Position numbers and translations under genes: made by a program
Source of the DNA: Acidovorax sp.
Lineage (GTDB): Bacteria; Pseudomonadota; Gammaproteobacteria; Burkholderiales; Burkholderiaceae_C
Length of the DNA: 64,000 nt
Reading direction: 5' to 3'
Assembly: GCA_031277855.1 (NCBI GenBank)
Contig: JAITLO010000044.1
Span: forward strand, 60,442 to 124,441
The notes under the pieces: model-generated
What the model was told of the DNA's origin: nothing
The model's database searches: none
Seen by the model: the letters and a program-made list of their open reading frames with translations, nothing else
Shown here: one piece after another, positions 43,754 through 53,728 of the stretch
Position numbering within the stretch: the first letter of the stretch is position 1
Layout of the letters: the number at the start of each line of letters is the position of its first letter

Positions 43754-45028
43754 ATGGACTTCGACTACTCGCCCAAAACCAAGGAGCTGCAGGCGCGTCT
43801 GCAGCGCTTCATGGAGGAGCACATCTACCCCAGCGAGGCGGAGTACTTCCGCGAGCTGCAGGCCAATACCGATGCAGGCAAGCGCTGGAGCCATCTGCAG
43901 CTGCTGGAACGCCTGAAAGACAAGGCCAAGGAAGCCGGCCTGTGGAATCTCTTCCTGCCCCAGGACACGGCCGAGATCGCCGGCGTGCAAGGTGCCGGCC
44001 TCACCAACCAGGAATACGCGCCTCTGGCCGAAATCATGGGCCGCGTGGGCTGGGCCTCCGAAGTGTTCAACTGCGGCGCCCCCGACACCGGCAATATGGA
44101 AACCATTGCCCGCTACGGCACGGAAGAGCACCGCGAGCGCTGGCTCAAGCCCTTGCTCAACGGTGAGATCCGTTCGGCCTTTGCCATGACCGAGCCGGAG
44201 GTGGCCTCATCGGACGCCACCAATATCTGCACCCGCATCGAGCGCCAGGGTGATGAATATGTCATCAACGGCCACAAGTGGTGGATCTCGGGCGCAGGCG
44301 ATCCACGCTGCGCCATCTACATCACCATGGGCAAGACCGACCCCGATGCCCCCAAGCATTCCCAGCAAAGCATGGTGCTGGTGCCTGCAGACACCCCGGG
44401 CGTGCGCCTGGTGCGCCCGCTGTCGGTCATCGGCTATGACGATGCGCCCCACGGCCACATGGAGATGTATTTCGAAAATGTGCGCGTGCCGGTCAGCAAC
44501 ATCTTGCTCGGCGAGGGCCGCGGCTTCGAGATTGCCCAAGGCCGCCTTGGCCCCGGCCGCATCCACCACTGCATGCGCCTGATAGGCAAGGCCGAGCGTG
44601 CGCTGGAGCTGATGTGCAAGCGCGCCAACAGCCGCACCGCTTTTGGCAAGACCATTGCCCAGCAGACCGTGACGCAGGAGCGCATTGCCGAAGCACGCTG
44701 CCGCATCGACATGGCGCGCCTGCTGACGCTCAAGGCCGCCTGGATGATGGACACCGTGGGCAACAAGGTGGCGCGCACCGAGATCGCCATGATCAAGGTG
44801 GTGGCGCCCAAGCTGGCCTGCGACGTGATCGACTGGGCCATCCAGGTGCACGGCGGCGGCGGCCTGTGCCAGGACTTCCCCCTGGCCATGGACTATGCCC
44901 ATGCACGCACCCTGCGCTTTGCCGACGGCCCGGACGAGGTGCACCGCAACGCCATTGCCAAGTGGGAGCTGGGCAAATACGGCAGCTACGGCAAGCACGC
45001 CGAAGTGCCCATCACCCGCGGCAGCTGA
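43754..45028 (+). CDS. Acyl-CoA dehydrogenase (ACAD10/11-like)
   Basis: A 424-residue flavoprotein dehydrogenase. The FAD/substrate motifs [17 protein letters not shown] and [19 protein letters not shown] are in the middle domain, and the C-terminal helix bundle has [31 protein letters not shown] and [15 protein letters not shown]. It oxidises acyl-CoA thioesters during fatty-acid breakdown. With the upstream phosphotransferase it probably handles hydroxylated acyl chains. RBS AAGGAG precedes the ATG. Lies 111 bases after the kinase gene. Confidence 0.93.
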   Translation: MDFDYSPKTKELQARLQRFMEEHIYPSEAEYFRELQANTDAGKRWSHLQLLERLKDKAKEAGLWNLFLPQDTAEIAGVQGAGLTNQEYAPLAEIMGRVGWASEVFNCGAPDTGNMETIARYGTEEHRERWLKPLLNGEIRSAFAMTEPEVASSDATNICTRIERQGDEYVINGHKWWISGAGDPRCAIYITMGKTDPDAPKHSQQSMVLVPADTPGVRLVRPLSVIGYDDAPHGHMEMYFENVRVPVSNILLGEGRGFEIAQGRLGPGRIHHCMRLIGKAERALELMCKRANSRTAFGKTIAQQTVTQERIAEARCRIDMARLLTLKAAWMMDTVGNKVARTEIAMIKVVAPKLACDVIDWAIQVHGGGGLCQDFPLAMDYAHARTLRFADGPDEVHRNAIAKWELGKYGSYGKHAEVPITRGS

Positions 45029-45067
45029 TGCACTCCCGCAGCCCAGCCCTGCATGGCTGGGCTCCTC

Positions 45068-45104
45068 AAAGCCCTGGCGCACCCCATGCCCCAGGGCTTT
45101 CTTG
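45068..45104 (+). terminator. Terminator after the acyl-CoA dehydrogenase gene
   Basis: AAAGCCCTGG/CCAGGGCTTT stem (45068-45077 with 45091-45100) around a 13-base loop and a short T-rich tail. Another GC-rich hairpin (AGCCCAGCC/GGCTGGGCT) precedes it at about 45039-45062. Confidence 0.65.
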
Positions 45105-45167
45105 TGTCAAACCTTGACTGCAGCACGGGGCGATTGCACTGTCGCTTTTCTGCCTCAGGATGACATA

Positions 45168-45228
45168 GGAAATGCCTGACAGCGGCGCAGGCATCGCACA
45201 CCAAGATTTCACAAAATCAGGCATTTCC
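45168..45228. repeat. 12-bp inverted repeat upstream of the chemotaxis receptor gene
   Basis: GGAAATGCCTGA (45168-45179) and TCAGGCATTTCC (45217-45228) match perfectly as inverted arms 37 bases apart. No T-run follows, so it is not a normal terminator. It may be a mobile-element footprint, a protein site or an RNA fold in the leader. The rest of 45105-45464 holds no gene that I recognise. Confidence 0.45.
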
Positions 45229-45464
45229 CAGCAACCTCTGGGCCTGGATATGCGGCGCTTGCCAGCCCCCATGACCGTCTGGGACATGCTTCGATCGGCA
45301 AAGTGTAACTTCCGCTTTACATCTCAATCATCCTCCTAGAATCGTTCGCGTTGCGTGGTATTTCCGCTGTGCAATGGGCTTGCGCGCCATCCCGCGCCTG
45401 GGCTTTTCCTCACTTGACTGGCAGGACTTGCTTGCAAGAGGCCTGCCGCTCTGCTGCCACTTCT

Positions 45465-47249
45465 ATGCAGTTTTTTCAAAACCTCAAACTCACCAGCAAA
45501 TTGCTGCTTTCCTTTTGCGTGGTGCTGGCCCTGACCTTGGCCGTCGGCTTGCTGTCCATTGTTCAGCTCGACCGCGTCAACCAAACAGGCACCGAACTGG
45601 CGCGCCAATGGCTACCGGCAACCCGCACCACACTGGACGTGAAATACCAGTTGCAGCGCTACCGTGCCATCGAACTCCAGCACGTACTGGCCAGCACCGA
45701 TGAGGACATGAGTGGATACGAGAAAAACATGCAAGAGCAGTGGACTTCGCTGCTGGCGGGGCTTGAGCAGCAGAAAAAGTTTTTGAACAGCCCCGAAGAC
45801 CAGGCCATGCAAGCCAAGGTCAGCCAGGAGCTGCAGCTCTACGCCAAGGTACATGAGCAAGTGGTGGCCCTGTCTCGCCAGCAGCGCAACGAAGAAGCCA
45901 CGGCCTTGCTGCGCGGAGAGGGGCTGACCCTGAGCCGCAGCATCTTCGAGCAGCTGGACACCATCACCACACATGTCGATACCGGCGCCAAAGCTGCCGA
46001 TGAACTGGGTGATGATATTTATGCCAACTCGCGCAACCTGATCTGGGCCATTGTGCTGGTGAGCATGCTGGCCGGCATGGGCTTGGCCCTGCTGGTGGCA
46101 CGTGCCATTGCCCGCCCCCTGGGCCGTGCGGTAGAGCTGGCACAGGCCGTGGCTGACGGAGACCTCAGCCACCGCATAGAGGCCACGTCCAAGGATGAGA
46201 CCGGCCAACTGCTGCAGGCACTCAAGCAAATGAATGACAGCCTGGTGCAAATTGTGGGCCGCATCCACCAGGGCAGCGACTCCATTGCCACGGCCAGCCA
46301 GCAAATCGCCTCGGGCAACCAGGACTTGTCCAGCCGCACCGAGCAGCAAGCCAGCTCGCTGGAAGAAACAGCTGCCTCGCTGGAAGAGCTGACCTCCACC
46401 GTGCAGCAAAATGCCTCCAACTCCCGCACAGCCAATCAACTGGCTGCCAGTGCCTCGCAAGTGGCCGTGCGCGGCGGCGAAGCTGTCAACCAGGTGGTGG
46501 ACACCATGACGGCCATCAACACCTCGTCGCGCAAGATTGTCGACATCATCGGCGTCATCGATGGCATTGCCTTCCAGACCAATATCCTGGCACTGAACGC
46601 CGCCGTGGAAGCCGCCCGCGCCGGCGAGCAAGGTCGTGGCTTTGCCGTGGTGGCCGGAGAAGTGCGCACCCTGGCCCAGCGCAGCGCCGAGGCGGCCAAG
46701 GAAATCAAGCAACTGATCGACGACTCGGTCCACAAGGTCGAACAAGGCAACTCGCAGGTCGCAGCTGCCGGCCAGACCATGGGCGAAATCGTGGAGAGCG
46801 TGCGCCGCGTGGCCGACATCATGGGCGAGATCTCCGCAGCCAGCGATGAGCAGACTTCAGGTATCGAGCAGATCAACCAGGCTGTCACCCAGATGGACCA
46901 GGTCACCCAGCAAAATGCGGCCTTGGTGGAAGAGTCCGCCGCCGCCGCCAGCTCCCTGCAAGAGCAGGCCCGGCAGCTGACCCAAACCGTGCGGGTCTTC
47001 AAACTGGCCGCAGGCACCAGCTCGGTCCATGGCAGCGCAACCATGTCGCAGCACACCCCGGCCACCGCGGCACCGCGCCCCGCCAGCAAACTCGCAGCGG
47101 CATCCGCACGCTCTGTCACCCAAGCCAGCGCAGCCCCTGCAGCTGCCTCTGCTCCAGCGCCCCGCCCTGCGCTGGCTGCTGCAGCCCCACGCAAGCCTGC
47201 GCCGGTTGCAGCAACAGCGCCATCAGAAGACGAGTGGGAGTCCTTCTGA
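45465..47249 (+). CDS. Methyl-accepting chemotaxis protein
   Basis: A 594-residue receptor. Transmembrane helix 1 is at about 10-30, then a four-helix-bundle-like periplasmic sensor, helix 2 at about 188-210, a HAMP domain, and the signalling coiled coil with its tip GIAFQTNILALNAAVEAARAGEQGRGFAVVA near 368-398. The ligand is unknown. After an alanine/proline-rich linker the last residues are EWESF, which fits the pentapeptide that tethers CheR and CheB. The ATG at 45465 gives the normal short N-terminus; upstream codons are not used. Confidence 0.94.
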   Translation: MQFFQNLKLTSKLLLSFCVVLALTLAVGLLSIVQLDRVNQTGTELARQWLPATRTTLDVKYQLQRYRAIELQHVLASTDEDMSGYEKNMQEQWTSLLAGLEQQKKFLNSPEDQAMQAKVSQELQLYAKVHEQVVALSRQQRNEEATALLRGEGLTLSRSIFEQLDTITTHVDTGAKAADELGDDIYANSRNLIWAIVLVSMLAGMGLALLVARAIARPLGRAVELAQAVADGDLSHRIEATSKDETGQLLQALKQMNDSLVQIVGRIHQGSDSIATASQQIASGNQDLSSRTEQQASSLEETAASLEELTSTVQQNASNSRTANQLAASASQVAVRGGEAVNQVVDTMTAINTSSRKIVDIIGVIDGIAFQTNILALNAAVEAARAGEQGRGFAVVAGEVRTLAQRSAEAAKEIKQLIDDSVHKVEQGNSQVAAAGQTMGEIVESVRRVADIMGEISAASDEQTSGIEQINQAVTQMDQVTQQNAALVEESAAAASSLQEQARQLTQTVRVFKLAAGTSSVHGSATMSQHTPATAAPRPASKLAAASARSVTQASAAPAAASAPAPRPALAAAAPRKPAPVAATAPSEDEWESF

Positions 47250-47285
47250 GCCCTGCCCGCGCTGCGTGCTGACAGCTCTTTCCAC

Positions 47286-47308
47286 ACAGGCCCTTCGGGG
47301 CCTGTTTT
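47286..47308 (+). terminator. Terminator after the chemotaxis receptor gene
   Basis: ACAGGCCC/GGGCCTGT-type stem (47286-47293 with 47298-47305) with loop TTCG, then a short T-run. Confidence 0.65.
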
Positions 47309-47506
47309 GCATTCAGGCGCCCTGCTGCACAAGTTGCTCCGAAGCTTTTGCACTCTCACAAATCCCTGAATGGCACATTCTTGTCGCAAGGCCTTGTCAC
47401 GGCGACCGGTCCACCATGCGAAAATCTACGTTTTGTGGCGCCGCCATGCGCCGGCCCCTCCAGCCCTCTCTGGGGGGCATAGCTAACAGAACACAAGGAA
47501 TTGACC

Positions 47507-48611
47507 ATGGAAGCAGAACGCATCAACCAAATCGGCGCCACCCTCGAAGACCTGTCCGAGCGGACAGAGGACCTTCGGAGGTATCTTTGACTACGATGCC
47601 AAATACGAACGCCTGCGCACAGTAAACGCCTCGCTGGAAGACCCCAGCGTCTGGAATGATCCGAAAAAAGCCCAGGAGCTGGGCAAGGAAAAGAAGTCGC
47701 TGGACTCCGTGGTCCTGACGCTGCAAAAGCTGACTTCCGAGCTGGCCGACAACGCCGAGCTCTATGAGATGAGCAAGGAAGAAGGCGATGAAACCGGCCT
47801 GGAAACCATCGAAGGCGAAACGGCCAAGCTGCGCCCGCTGATCGAAGAGCTGGAATTCCGCCGCATGTTCAGCCAGGAAGCCGATCCGCTGAACTGCTTC
47901 ATCGACATCCAGGCCGGCGCCGGTGGCACCGAGGCCTGCGACTGGGCCAGCATGCTGCTGCGCCAGTACCTGAAGTACGCCGAGCGCAAGGGCTTCAAGG
48001 CCACGGTGGAAGAAGAAACCCCGGGCGATGTGGCCGGCATCAAAAGCGCCACCATCAAGGTCGAAGGCGAATACGCCTATGGCCTGCTGCGCACCGAGAC
48101 CGGCGTGCACCGCCTGGTGCGCAAGTCGCCCTTCGACTCTTCGGGCGGCCGCCACACCAGCTTCTCCTCGCTGTTCGTCTACCCCGAGATTGATGACTCC
48201 ATCGAGATCAACATCAATCCGGCCGATGTGCGTACCGACACCTACCGCGCTTCCGGCGCGGGTGGCCAGCACATCAACAAGACCGACTCCGCCGTGCGCC
48301 TGACCCATATTCCCACCGGCATCGTGGTGCAGTGCCAGGACGGCCGCAGCCAGCACAGCAACCGTGACGTGGCTTGGCAGCGCCTGCGCTCGCGCCTGTA
48401 CGACTTCGAAATGCGCAAGCGCATGGAAGAGCAGCAAAAGCTGGAAGACACCAAGACCGATGTGGGCTGGGGCCACCAGATCCGCTCCTATGTGCTGGAC
48501 AACAGCCGCATCAAAGATTTGCGCACCAATGTTGAAGTCTCGGCCACCCAAAAGGTGCTGGACGGCGATCTGGACGTGTTCATCGAAGCCTCGCTCAAGC
48601 AAGGCGTTTAA
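47507..48611 (+). CDS. prfB: Peptide chain release factor 2, programmed +1 frameshift
   Basis: A 367-residue class I release factor that reads UGA and UAA. The first 27 codons ([18 protein letters not shown]...) run from 47507 to an in-frame TGA at 47588-47590. The site CTTTGAC, with a Shine-Dalgarno-like CGGAGG just upstream, shifts ribosomes +1 so that translation continues with GAC at 47589. The anticodon-mimic SPF is near residue 207 and the catalytic GGQ near 250 ([17 protein letters not shown]). The shift lets RF2 regulate its own level. pepN starts 9 bases after the stop. Confidence 0.97.
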
Positions 48612-48620
48612 GGAATCCAC

Positions 48621-51332
48621 ATGCTGCGTGAAGGACAAGCTACAGCGGTTTACCGCGCCGACTACCAGGCCCCGGCCTGGTGGATCGACACGGTGGAACT
48701 GACTTTCGACCTCGACCCCGCCAAGACCCGCGTGCTCAACCGCATGCGCGTGCGCCGCAACCCCGATGTACCAGCGCAGGCACTGCGCCTGGACGGCGAC
48801 GAACTGAACCTGGCCCGCGTCATGGTCAACGGCGGCGGCACCTCGTTCAAGATGGATGGCGACCAACTGGTGCTGGAGAACCTGCCCGAGGGCAACGAGC
48901 CCGTGGAGCTGGAAATCTTCACCACCTGCGCCCCCGCCAAGAACACCAAGCTCATGGGCTTGTATGTGAGCGAGGACACCTTCTTCACGCAGTGTGAGGC
49001 CGAGGGCTTTCGCCGCATCACCTACTTCCTGGACCGTCCCGATGTGATGGCCATGTATACGGTGACGCTGCGTGCCAACAAGGCGCTGTACCCGGTGCTG
49101 CTGTCCAACGGCAACCTGGTGGAGTCCGGCGAGCTGGAAGACGGCCGCCACTTTGCCAAGTGGGTGGACCCGCACAAAAAGCCCAGCTATTTGTTTGCCC
49201 TGGTGGCGGGCCGCTTGGTGGCGCGCGAGCAAAAGATCAAGAGCCGCGCCGGCCGCGACCATTTGCTACAGGTCTATGTGCGCCCCGGCGATCTGGAAAA
49301 AACCGAGCATGCGATGAACTCGCTGATGCACTCGGTGGCCTGGGACGAAGCCCGCTTTGGACTGAGCCTGGACCTGGACCGCTTCATGATCGTTGCCACC
49401 AGCGACTTCAACATGGGCGCCATGGAAAACAAGGGCCTGAACATTTTCAACACGAAATATGTTCTGGCTAGCCAGGCTACGGCCACCGACACCGACTTCT
49501 TCAATATCGAGAGCGTGGTCGGCCATGAATACTTCCACAACTGGACCGGCAACCGCATCACCTGCCGCGACTGGTTCCAGCTCTCGCTGAAAGAAGGCCT
49601 GACCGTCTTCCGCGACCAGGAATTCTCCATGGACATGGCGGGCAGTGCCTCGGCCCGCGCCGTCAAGCGCATCGACGATGTGCGCGTGCTGCGCACCGTG
49701 CAGTTCCCCGAGGATGGCGGCCCCATGGCCCACCCCGTGCGCCCGGACAGCTACATCGAGATCAACAACTTCTACACCGTCACCATCTACGAAAAAGGGG
49801 CGGAAGTGGTGCGCATGCAGCACAACCTGGTCGGCCGCGAAGGCTTTGCCAAGGGAATGAAGCTGTACTTTGCGCGCCACGACGGCCAGGCCGTGACCTG
49901 CGACGACTTCTCGCAAGCCATGGCCGACGCCAACCCCGGCTCCCCGCTGGCCCAGCATCTGGCGCAGTTCCGCCGCTGGTACAGCCAGGCCGGCACGCCC
50001 GTGCTCAAGGCCGCAGGCCAGTACGACGCCGAAGCGCAAACCTATACCCTGCGCTTCTCGCAAAGCTGCGCACCCACGCCCGGCCAGAGCGAAAAGCTGC
50101 CCTTTGTGATTCCCGTGCAAATGGGCTTGCTCACGGCAGGCGGCCAGCCGATCGCCCTGCAGCTGCAAGGCGAAGCTGGCACAGCCGCCAGCACCAGCCG
50201 CCTGCTGGTGGTGACTGAGGCCGAGCAAGAATTCGTCTTCACCCAGGTGAGCGAGGCACCCGTGCCCTCGCTGCTGCGCAGCTTTAGCGCCCCCGTGGTG
50301 CTGGACTGCGAGTTCAGCGATGCCGAGCTGCTGACCCTGCTGGCCCATGACAGCGACCCGTTCAACCAATGGGAGGCCAGCCAGCGCCTGGGCCTGCGCT
50401 ACGCTCTCAAGGCGATAGCTGCTAACACAGATACAGCAAGCGCTAGCGGCCCATTCGATGGCAATGTGCTGCCTGACAGCTTTGTCCAAGCCCTGCGCGG
50501 TGTGTTGCAAAACACGCAGCTGGATGCGGCTTTCAAAGACCTGGTGCTCACGCTGCCGTCCGAAAGCTATATCGCCGAGCAGCTGACCGAAATCGATCCG
50601 CAGCGCGTGCACGCCGTACGCGAAGCCATGCAGTTGCAACTGGCCACCGCCTTGCAAGCCGATTGGGAAGCCACCTGGGAAGCCCACCGCGACACCGGCG
50701 CCTACCGGCCCGACCCTGTCAGCGCCGGCCGCCGTGCGCTGGCAGGCCGTGCCCTTGCCATGCTGTGCCTGCAGGCCACGCAAACCGGTGACGAGGTCTG
50801 GCCCGGCAAGGCCTACCAGCGCTGCAAGGACGCCGGCAATATGACGGACCGCACCGCGGCCCTGTCCGCCCTGCTCTACTGCGCCAGCCCGCTGGCCGAG
50901 CAGGCGCTGCAGCGCTTTCACGCCCTGTTCAAGCAGGACGCCCTGGTGCTGGACAAATGGTTTGCCCTGCAAGCAGGCTGCAGCGACCGCAGCGGCCATG
51001 TGCTGCCCGCCGTGAAGACGCTGATGAAGCATGCCGACTTCCAGCTCAAAAACCCCAACCGCGCACGCAGCCTGATCTTCAGCTTCTGCAACAACCCCGG
51101 CGCCTTCCACCGCGCCGATGCGGCGGGCTATGTGTTCTGGGCCGACCGCGTGATCGAGCTGGATGGCATCAACCCGCAGGTGGCCTCGCGCCTGGCCCGC
51201 GTCATGGACCGCTGGAAAAAGCTGGCCGAGCCCTACCGCAGCGCCGCCCGTGCGGCCATCGAGCGCGTGGCTGCCAAGCCCAATCTGTCCAACGATGTGC
51301 GCGAGGTCATCACCCGCACATTGGCCGACTGA
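48621..51332 (+). CDS. pepN: Aminopeptidase N (M1 family)
   Basis: A 903-residue zinc metallopeptidase that removes N-terminal residues from peptides in the cytoplasm. The substrate-binding GAMEN motif is near residues 266-270. The zinc site is HEYFHNW (His302, Glu303, His306) with Glu325 in SLKEGLTVF. The full-length C-terminal helical domain is present and length is normal for E. coli-type PepN. It directly follows prfB. Confidence 0.97.
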   Translation: MLREGQATAVYRADYQAPAWWIDTVELTFDLDPAKTRVLNRMRVRRNPDVPAQALRLDGDELNLARVMVNGGGTSFKMDGDQLVLENLPEGNEPVELEIFTTCAPAKNTKLMGLYVSEDTFFTQCEAEGFRRITYFLDRPDVMAMYTVTLRANKALYPVLLSNGNLVESGELEDGRHFAKWVDPHKKPSYLFALVAGRLVAREQKIKSRAGRDHLLQVYVRPGDLEKTEHAMNSLMHSVAWDEARFGLSLDLDRFMIVATSDFNMGAMENKGLNIFNTKYVLASQATATDTDFFNIESVVGHEYFHNWTGNRITCRDWFQLSLKEGLTVFRDQEFSMDMAGSASARAVKRIDDVRVLRTVQFPEDGGPMAHPVRPDSYIEINNFYTVTIYEKGAEVVRMQHNLVGREGFAKGMKLYFARHDGQAVTCDDFSQAMADANPGSPLAQHLAQFRRWYSQAGTPVLKAAGQYDAEAQTYTLRFSQSCAPTPGQSEKLPFVIPVQMGLLTAGGQPIALQLQGEAGTAASTSRLLVVTEAEQEFVFTQVSEAPVPSLLRSFSAPVVLDCEFSDAELLTLLAHDSDPFNQWEASQRLGLRYALKAIAANTDTASASGPFDGNVLPDSFVQALRGVLQNTQLDAAFKDLVLTLPSESYIAEQLTEIDPQRVHAVREAMQLQLATALQADWEATWEAHRDTGAYRPDPVSAGRRALAGRALAMLCLQATQTGDEVWPGKAYQRCKDAGNMTDRTAALSALLYCASPLAEQALQRFHALFKQDALVLDKWFALQAGCSDRSGHVLPAVKTLMKHADFQLKNPNRARSLIFSFCNNPGAFHRADAAGYVFWADRVIELDGINPQVASRLARVMDRWKKLAEPYRSAARAAIERVAAKPNLSNDVREVITRTLAD

Positions 51333-52333
51333 TGCGACTGGGCATGCTCCGGGGCCGTACGGCCCTGGGCCTGTGTGCTCTGGCCGCCGTAGGAGCTGGC
51401 GTGATGCTGACCGCTCAGACCAAGCAGACCGATCCAGCCTTTGAGCCCCGGTTTGCACCGCTGCATGCCACCGTCTTCACCGAAGGCGGCAGCTTCAGCG
51501 GCAGCGCCATGAGCGAGCAGCTCCAGGATCTCGAGCCCTTGCTGCAGCAGCCCGGCGCTGCGCCGCGCGATGTGTTCAGGCTCTACCACGCCCAGGCCAG
51601 CGTCTATGGCCGCCGCGACATGCCGGAGCAAGCGGCCCAGGCAGCAGCCACCGCCTTGGCAGCCATGCCCGATGCCGCCAGCGACCCGCAGCTGGCCTAT
51701 GCCCAGTTTTTTCTGCGCTATTCCAGCATTCGCTGGCTGGCAGACAGCCAGCAGTTCGACGCTGCGCTGCAGTTGGTGCATGGCTTTCAGGCCGAATACC
51801 CGCTGCCGCGCATTGCCAGCCTGCCGGCGGAGATGCACTGGGCCCCACACAGCACCCCGGCCCAGGCGCTGGACTTTCCTTCACAGCTGCAGCTGCTGGG
51901 TATTTACGAAGACCAAGGCTATGTGCTGCACGAGCAAGGGAAATACCGCGAGGCCCAGCAGGCCAACCAGCGTCTGTTGACCGTGGCACGCGAGCGCCTG
52001 CAGGCCCTGGGCATGCCGGAGCGTTTGCGCGGCGTGCTGAACAACCTTGCCCAGAACTGCTATGAACTGGGCGAACTGGACCAAGCCAGCCACTACCTGC
52101 AGGAACGCCTGGCCATCGCCCTGCAGGCCCAGGACCATGCCACCGTGTATGACAGCTATTTTCAGCTGATGGTGCTGGCCCAGGAACAGGGACAATCGCA
52201 GCAAGCCAGACAATGGCTGACCGCCTACCAACAACACGCCACTGCACAGCAGGACGGTGAACAACAAGCCCGCGCCCAGGAGCTGCAAGCGGAGCTGGCC
52301 CAACGCCAGCACCCCAAGCAGCCCGCGCTTTAG
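51332..52333 (+). CDS. TPR-repeat protein with N-terminal membrane anchor
   Basis: A 333-residue protein. Residues about 5-22 are hydrophobic (RTALGLCALAAVGAGVML), a signal anchor. The rest is helical with several TPR-like pairs, for example GIYEDQGYVLHEQGKYREAQQANQRLLTVA and LNNLAQNCYELGELDQASHYLQERLAIA. TPRs mediate protein-protein contacts, here probably in the periplasm. The ATG overlaps the pepN stop (TGATG), so it is translationally coupled. Exact role unknown. Confidence 0.8.
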   Translation: MRLGMLRGRTALGLCALAAVGAGVMLTAQTKQTDPAFEPRFAPLHATVFTEGGSFSGSAMSEQLQDLEPLLQQPGAAPRDVFRLYHAQASVYGRRDMPEQAAQAAATALAAMPDAASDPQLAYAQFFLRYSSIRWLADSQQFDAALQLVHGFQAEYPLPRIASLPAEMHWAPHSTPAQALDFPSQLQLLGIYEDQGYVLHEQGKYREAQQANQRLLTVARERLQALGMPERLRGVLNNLAQNCYELGELDQASHYLQERLAIALQAQDHATVYDSYFQLMVLAQEQGQSQQARQWLTAYQQHATAQQDGEQQARAQELQAELAQRQHPKQPAL

Positions 52334-52391
52334 GCCCTGCCCCACTTTGCTCCCGGGGTGGAGCTGCTACCAATTTTGAAGGAGTTGAAGC

Positions 52392-53414
52392 ATGAAGAAA
52401 AGCATTAGCCTGACCCGCTATCTGGTCGAGCAGCAACGCGTGGACGGCCTGATTCCCGGCCAACTGCGCCTGTTGCTGGAAGTGGTGGCCCGCGCCTGCA
52501 AGCGCATCAGCTTTGCCGTGAACAAGGGCGAACTGGGCGAAGTCATGGGCACGGCCGGCAGCGAGAACGTGCAAGGCGAGGTCCAGAAAAAGCTGGACAT
52601 CATCGCCAACGAAACCCTGATCGAAGCCAATGAATGGGGCGGCCACCTGGCCGCCATGGCCTCGGAAGAAATGGAAGGCATCTATGTGGTGCCCAACCGT
52701 TATCCCCAGGGCGAATACCTGCTGATGTTCGACCCACTGGATGGCTCCTCCAACATCGACATCAATATGTCGATCGGCACCATCTTCAGCGTGCTCAAAA
52801 AGCCCGAAGGCCACCCCGGTGTGACCGAAGAAGACTTTATGCAGCCCGGTACCCACCAGGTGGCGGCCGGCTACTGCATCTACGGCCCGCAGACCACCCT
52901 GGTGCTGACCGTGGGCGACGGCGTGTCCATGTTCACGCTGGACCGCGAGCAAGGCTCTTTTGTGCTGATCCAGGAAAACGTCAAGATCCCGGAAGACACC
53001 AAGGAATTCGCCATCAATATGAGCAATATGCGCCACTGGGACGCCCCCATGAAGCGCTATGTGGACGAATGCCTGGCAGGCGAAGAAGGCCCGCGTGGCA
53101 AAAACTTCAATATGCGCTGGGTGGCCGCCATGGTGGCCGATGTGCACCGCATTCTGTGCCGCGGCGGCATCTTTATGTACCCCTGGGACAAGCGCGAGCC
53201 GCAAAAACCCGGCAAGCTGCGCCTGATGTATGAGGCCAACCCCATGAGCTGGTTGATTGAGCAAGCAGGTGGTCTGTCCACTAACGGCCGCCAGCGCATC
53301 ATGGACATCCAGCCCACCCAGCTGCACGAACGCGTGAGCGTGATCCTGGGCGCCAAGAACGAAGTGGAACGCGTGATGCAGTATCACGCAGAGGCCGACA
53401 AAAACGCGCTATAA
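52392..53414 (+). CDS. fbp: Fructose-1,6-bisphosphatase class 1
   Basis: A 340-residue enzyme that hydrolyses fructose 1,6-bisphosphate in gluconeogenesis. The metal and phosphate signature [16 protein letters not shown] starts at Asp114. [20 protein letters not shown] near residue 275 is the second family signature. Length and ends match the proteobacterial class 1 enzyme. A good GAAGGAG site precedes the ATG. Its stop codon lies inside the -10 element of the tRNA-Thr promoter. Confidence 0.97.
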   Translation: MKKSISLTRYLVEQQRVDGLIPGQLRLLLEVVARACKRISFAVNKGELGEVMGTAGSENVQGEVQKKLDIIANETLIEANEWGGHLAAMASEEMEGIYVVPNRYPQGEYLLMFDPLDGSSNIDINMSIGTIFSVLKKPEGHPGVTEEDFMQPGTHQVAAGYCIYGPQTTLVLTVGDGVSMFTLDREQGSFVLIQENVKIPEDTKEFAINMSNMRHWDAPMKRYVDECLAGEEGPRGKNFNMRWVAAMVADVHRILCRGGIFMYPWDKREPQKPGKLRLMYEANPMSWLIEQAGGLSTNGRQRIMDIQPTQLHERVSVILGAKNEVERVMQYHAEADKNAL

Positions 53415-53415
53415 T
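53410..53415 (+). promoter_or_regulatory. -10 element of the tRNA-Thr promoter
   Basis: A consensus TATAAT at 53410-53415, 11 bases before the tRNA 5' end. It contains the fbp stop codon TAA (53412-53414), so gene end and promoter overlap. Confidence 0.6.
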
Positions 53416-53426
53416 TTTGTTCTGTT

Positions 53427-53502
53427 GCCGGTGTAGCTCAGTTGGTAGAGCAGCTCATTCGTAATGAGAAGGTCGCGTGTTCGATTCATGTCTCCGGCAC
53501 CA
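53427..53502 (+). tRNA. tRNA-Thr (anticodon CGT)
   Basis: A 76-base cloverleaf: acceptor arm starting GCCGG and ending CCGGC, D-arm GCTCAGTTGGTAGAGC, anticodon loop TTCGTAA (anticodon CGT), T-loop TTCGATT, discriminator A and an encoded CCA. It decodes ACG. A terminator follows at 53523. Confidence 0.97.
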
Positions 53503-53522
53503 AAATCCTCAAGCCCTGCCAT

Positions 53523-53546
53523 GCCCTGCATCGCAGGGCTTTTTTC
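53523..53546 (+). terminator. Terminator after tRNA-Thr
   Basis: GCCCTGC/GCAGGGC stem (53523-53529 with 53533-53539), loop ATC, then a T-run. Confidence 0.88.
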
Positions 53547-53728
53547 TTTGGGCCCTGCCCCGGCAGGGCAACAGGCACAGCCAGAGAGTTCGCATGCCAC
53601 CCAGGCTAGGGGCTAGCCCCCGACAGCCGGCATGCACTGATACACAAGTCCACCAGCGCCTTGCTGGAATTCGGGCTTGCAATTTCATTCATCCAACGCT
53701 GAGGTCGCAAAGGAGGCGGCGCAACCAC

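Noticed and set aside
41903..44131. 742-codon minus-strand frame opposite the Crp/Fnr-kinase-dehydrogenase operon
   Set aside because: Fully antisense to three genes with clear motifs; composition is typical of a shadow frame.
49266..51458. 730-codon minus-strand frame opposite pepN
   Set aside because: Antisense to a complete M1 aminopeptidase with all catalytic residues; no motifs of its own.
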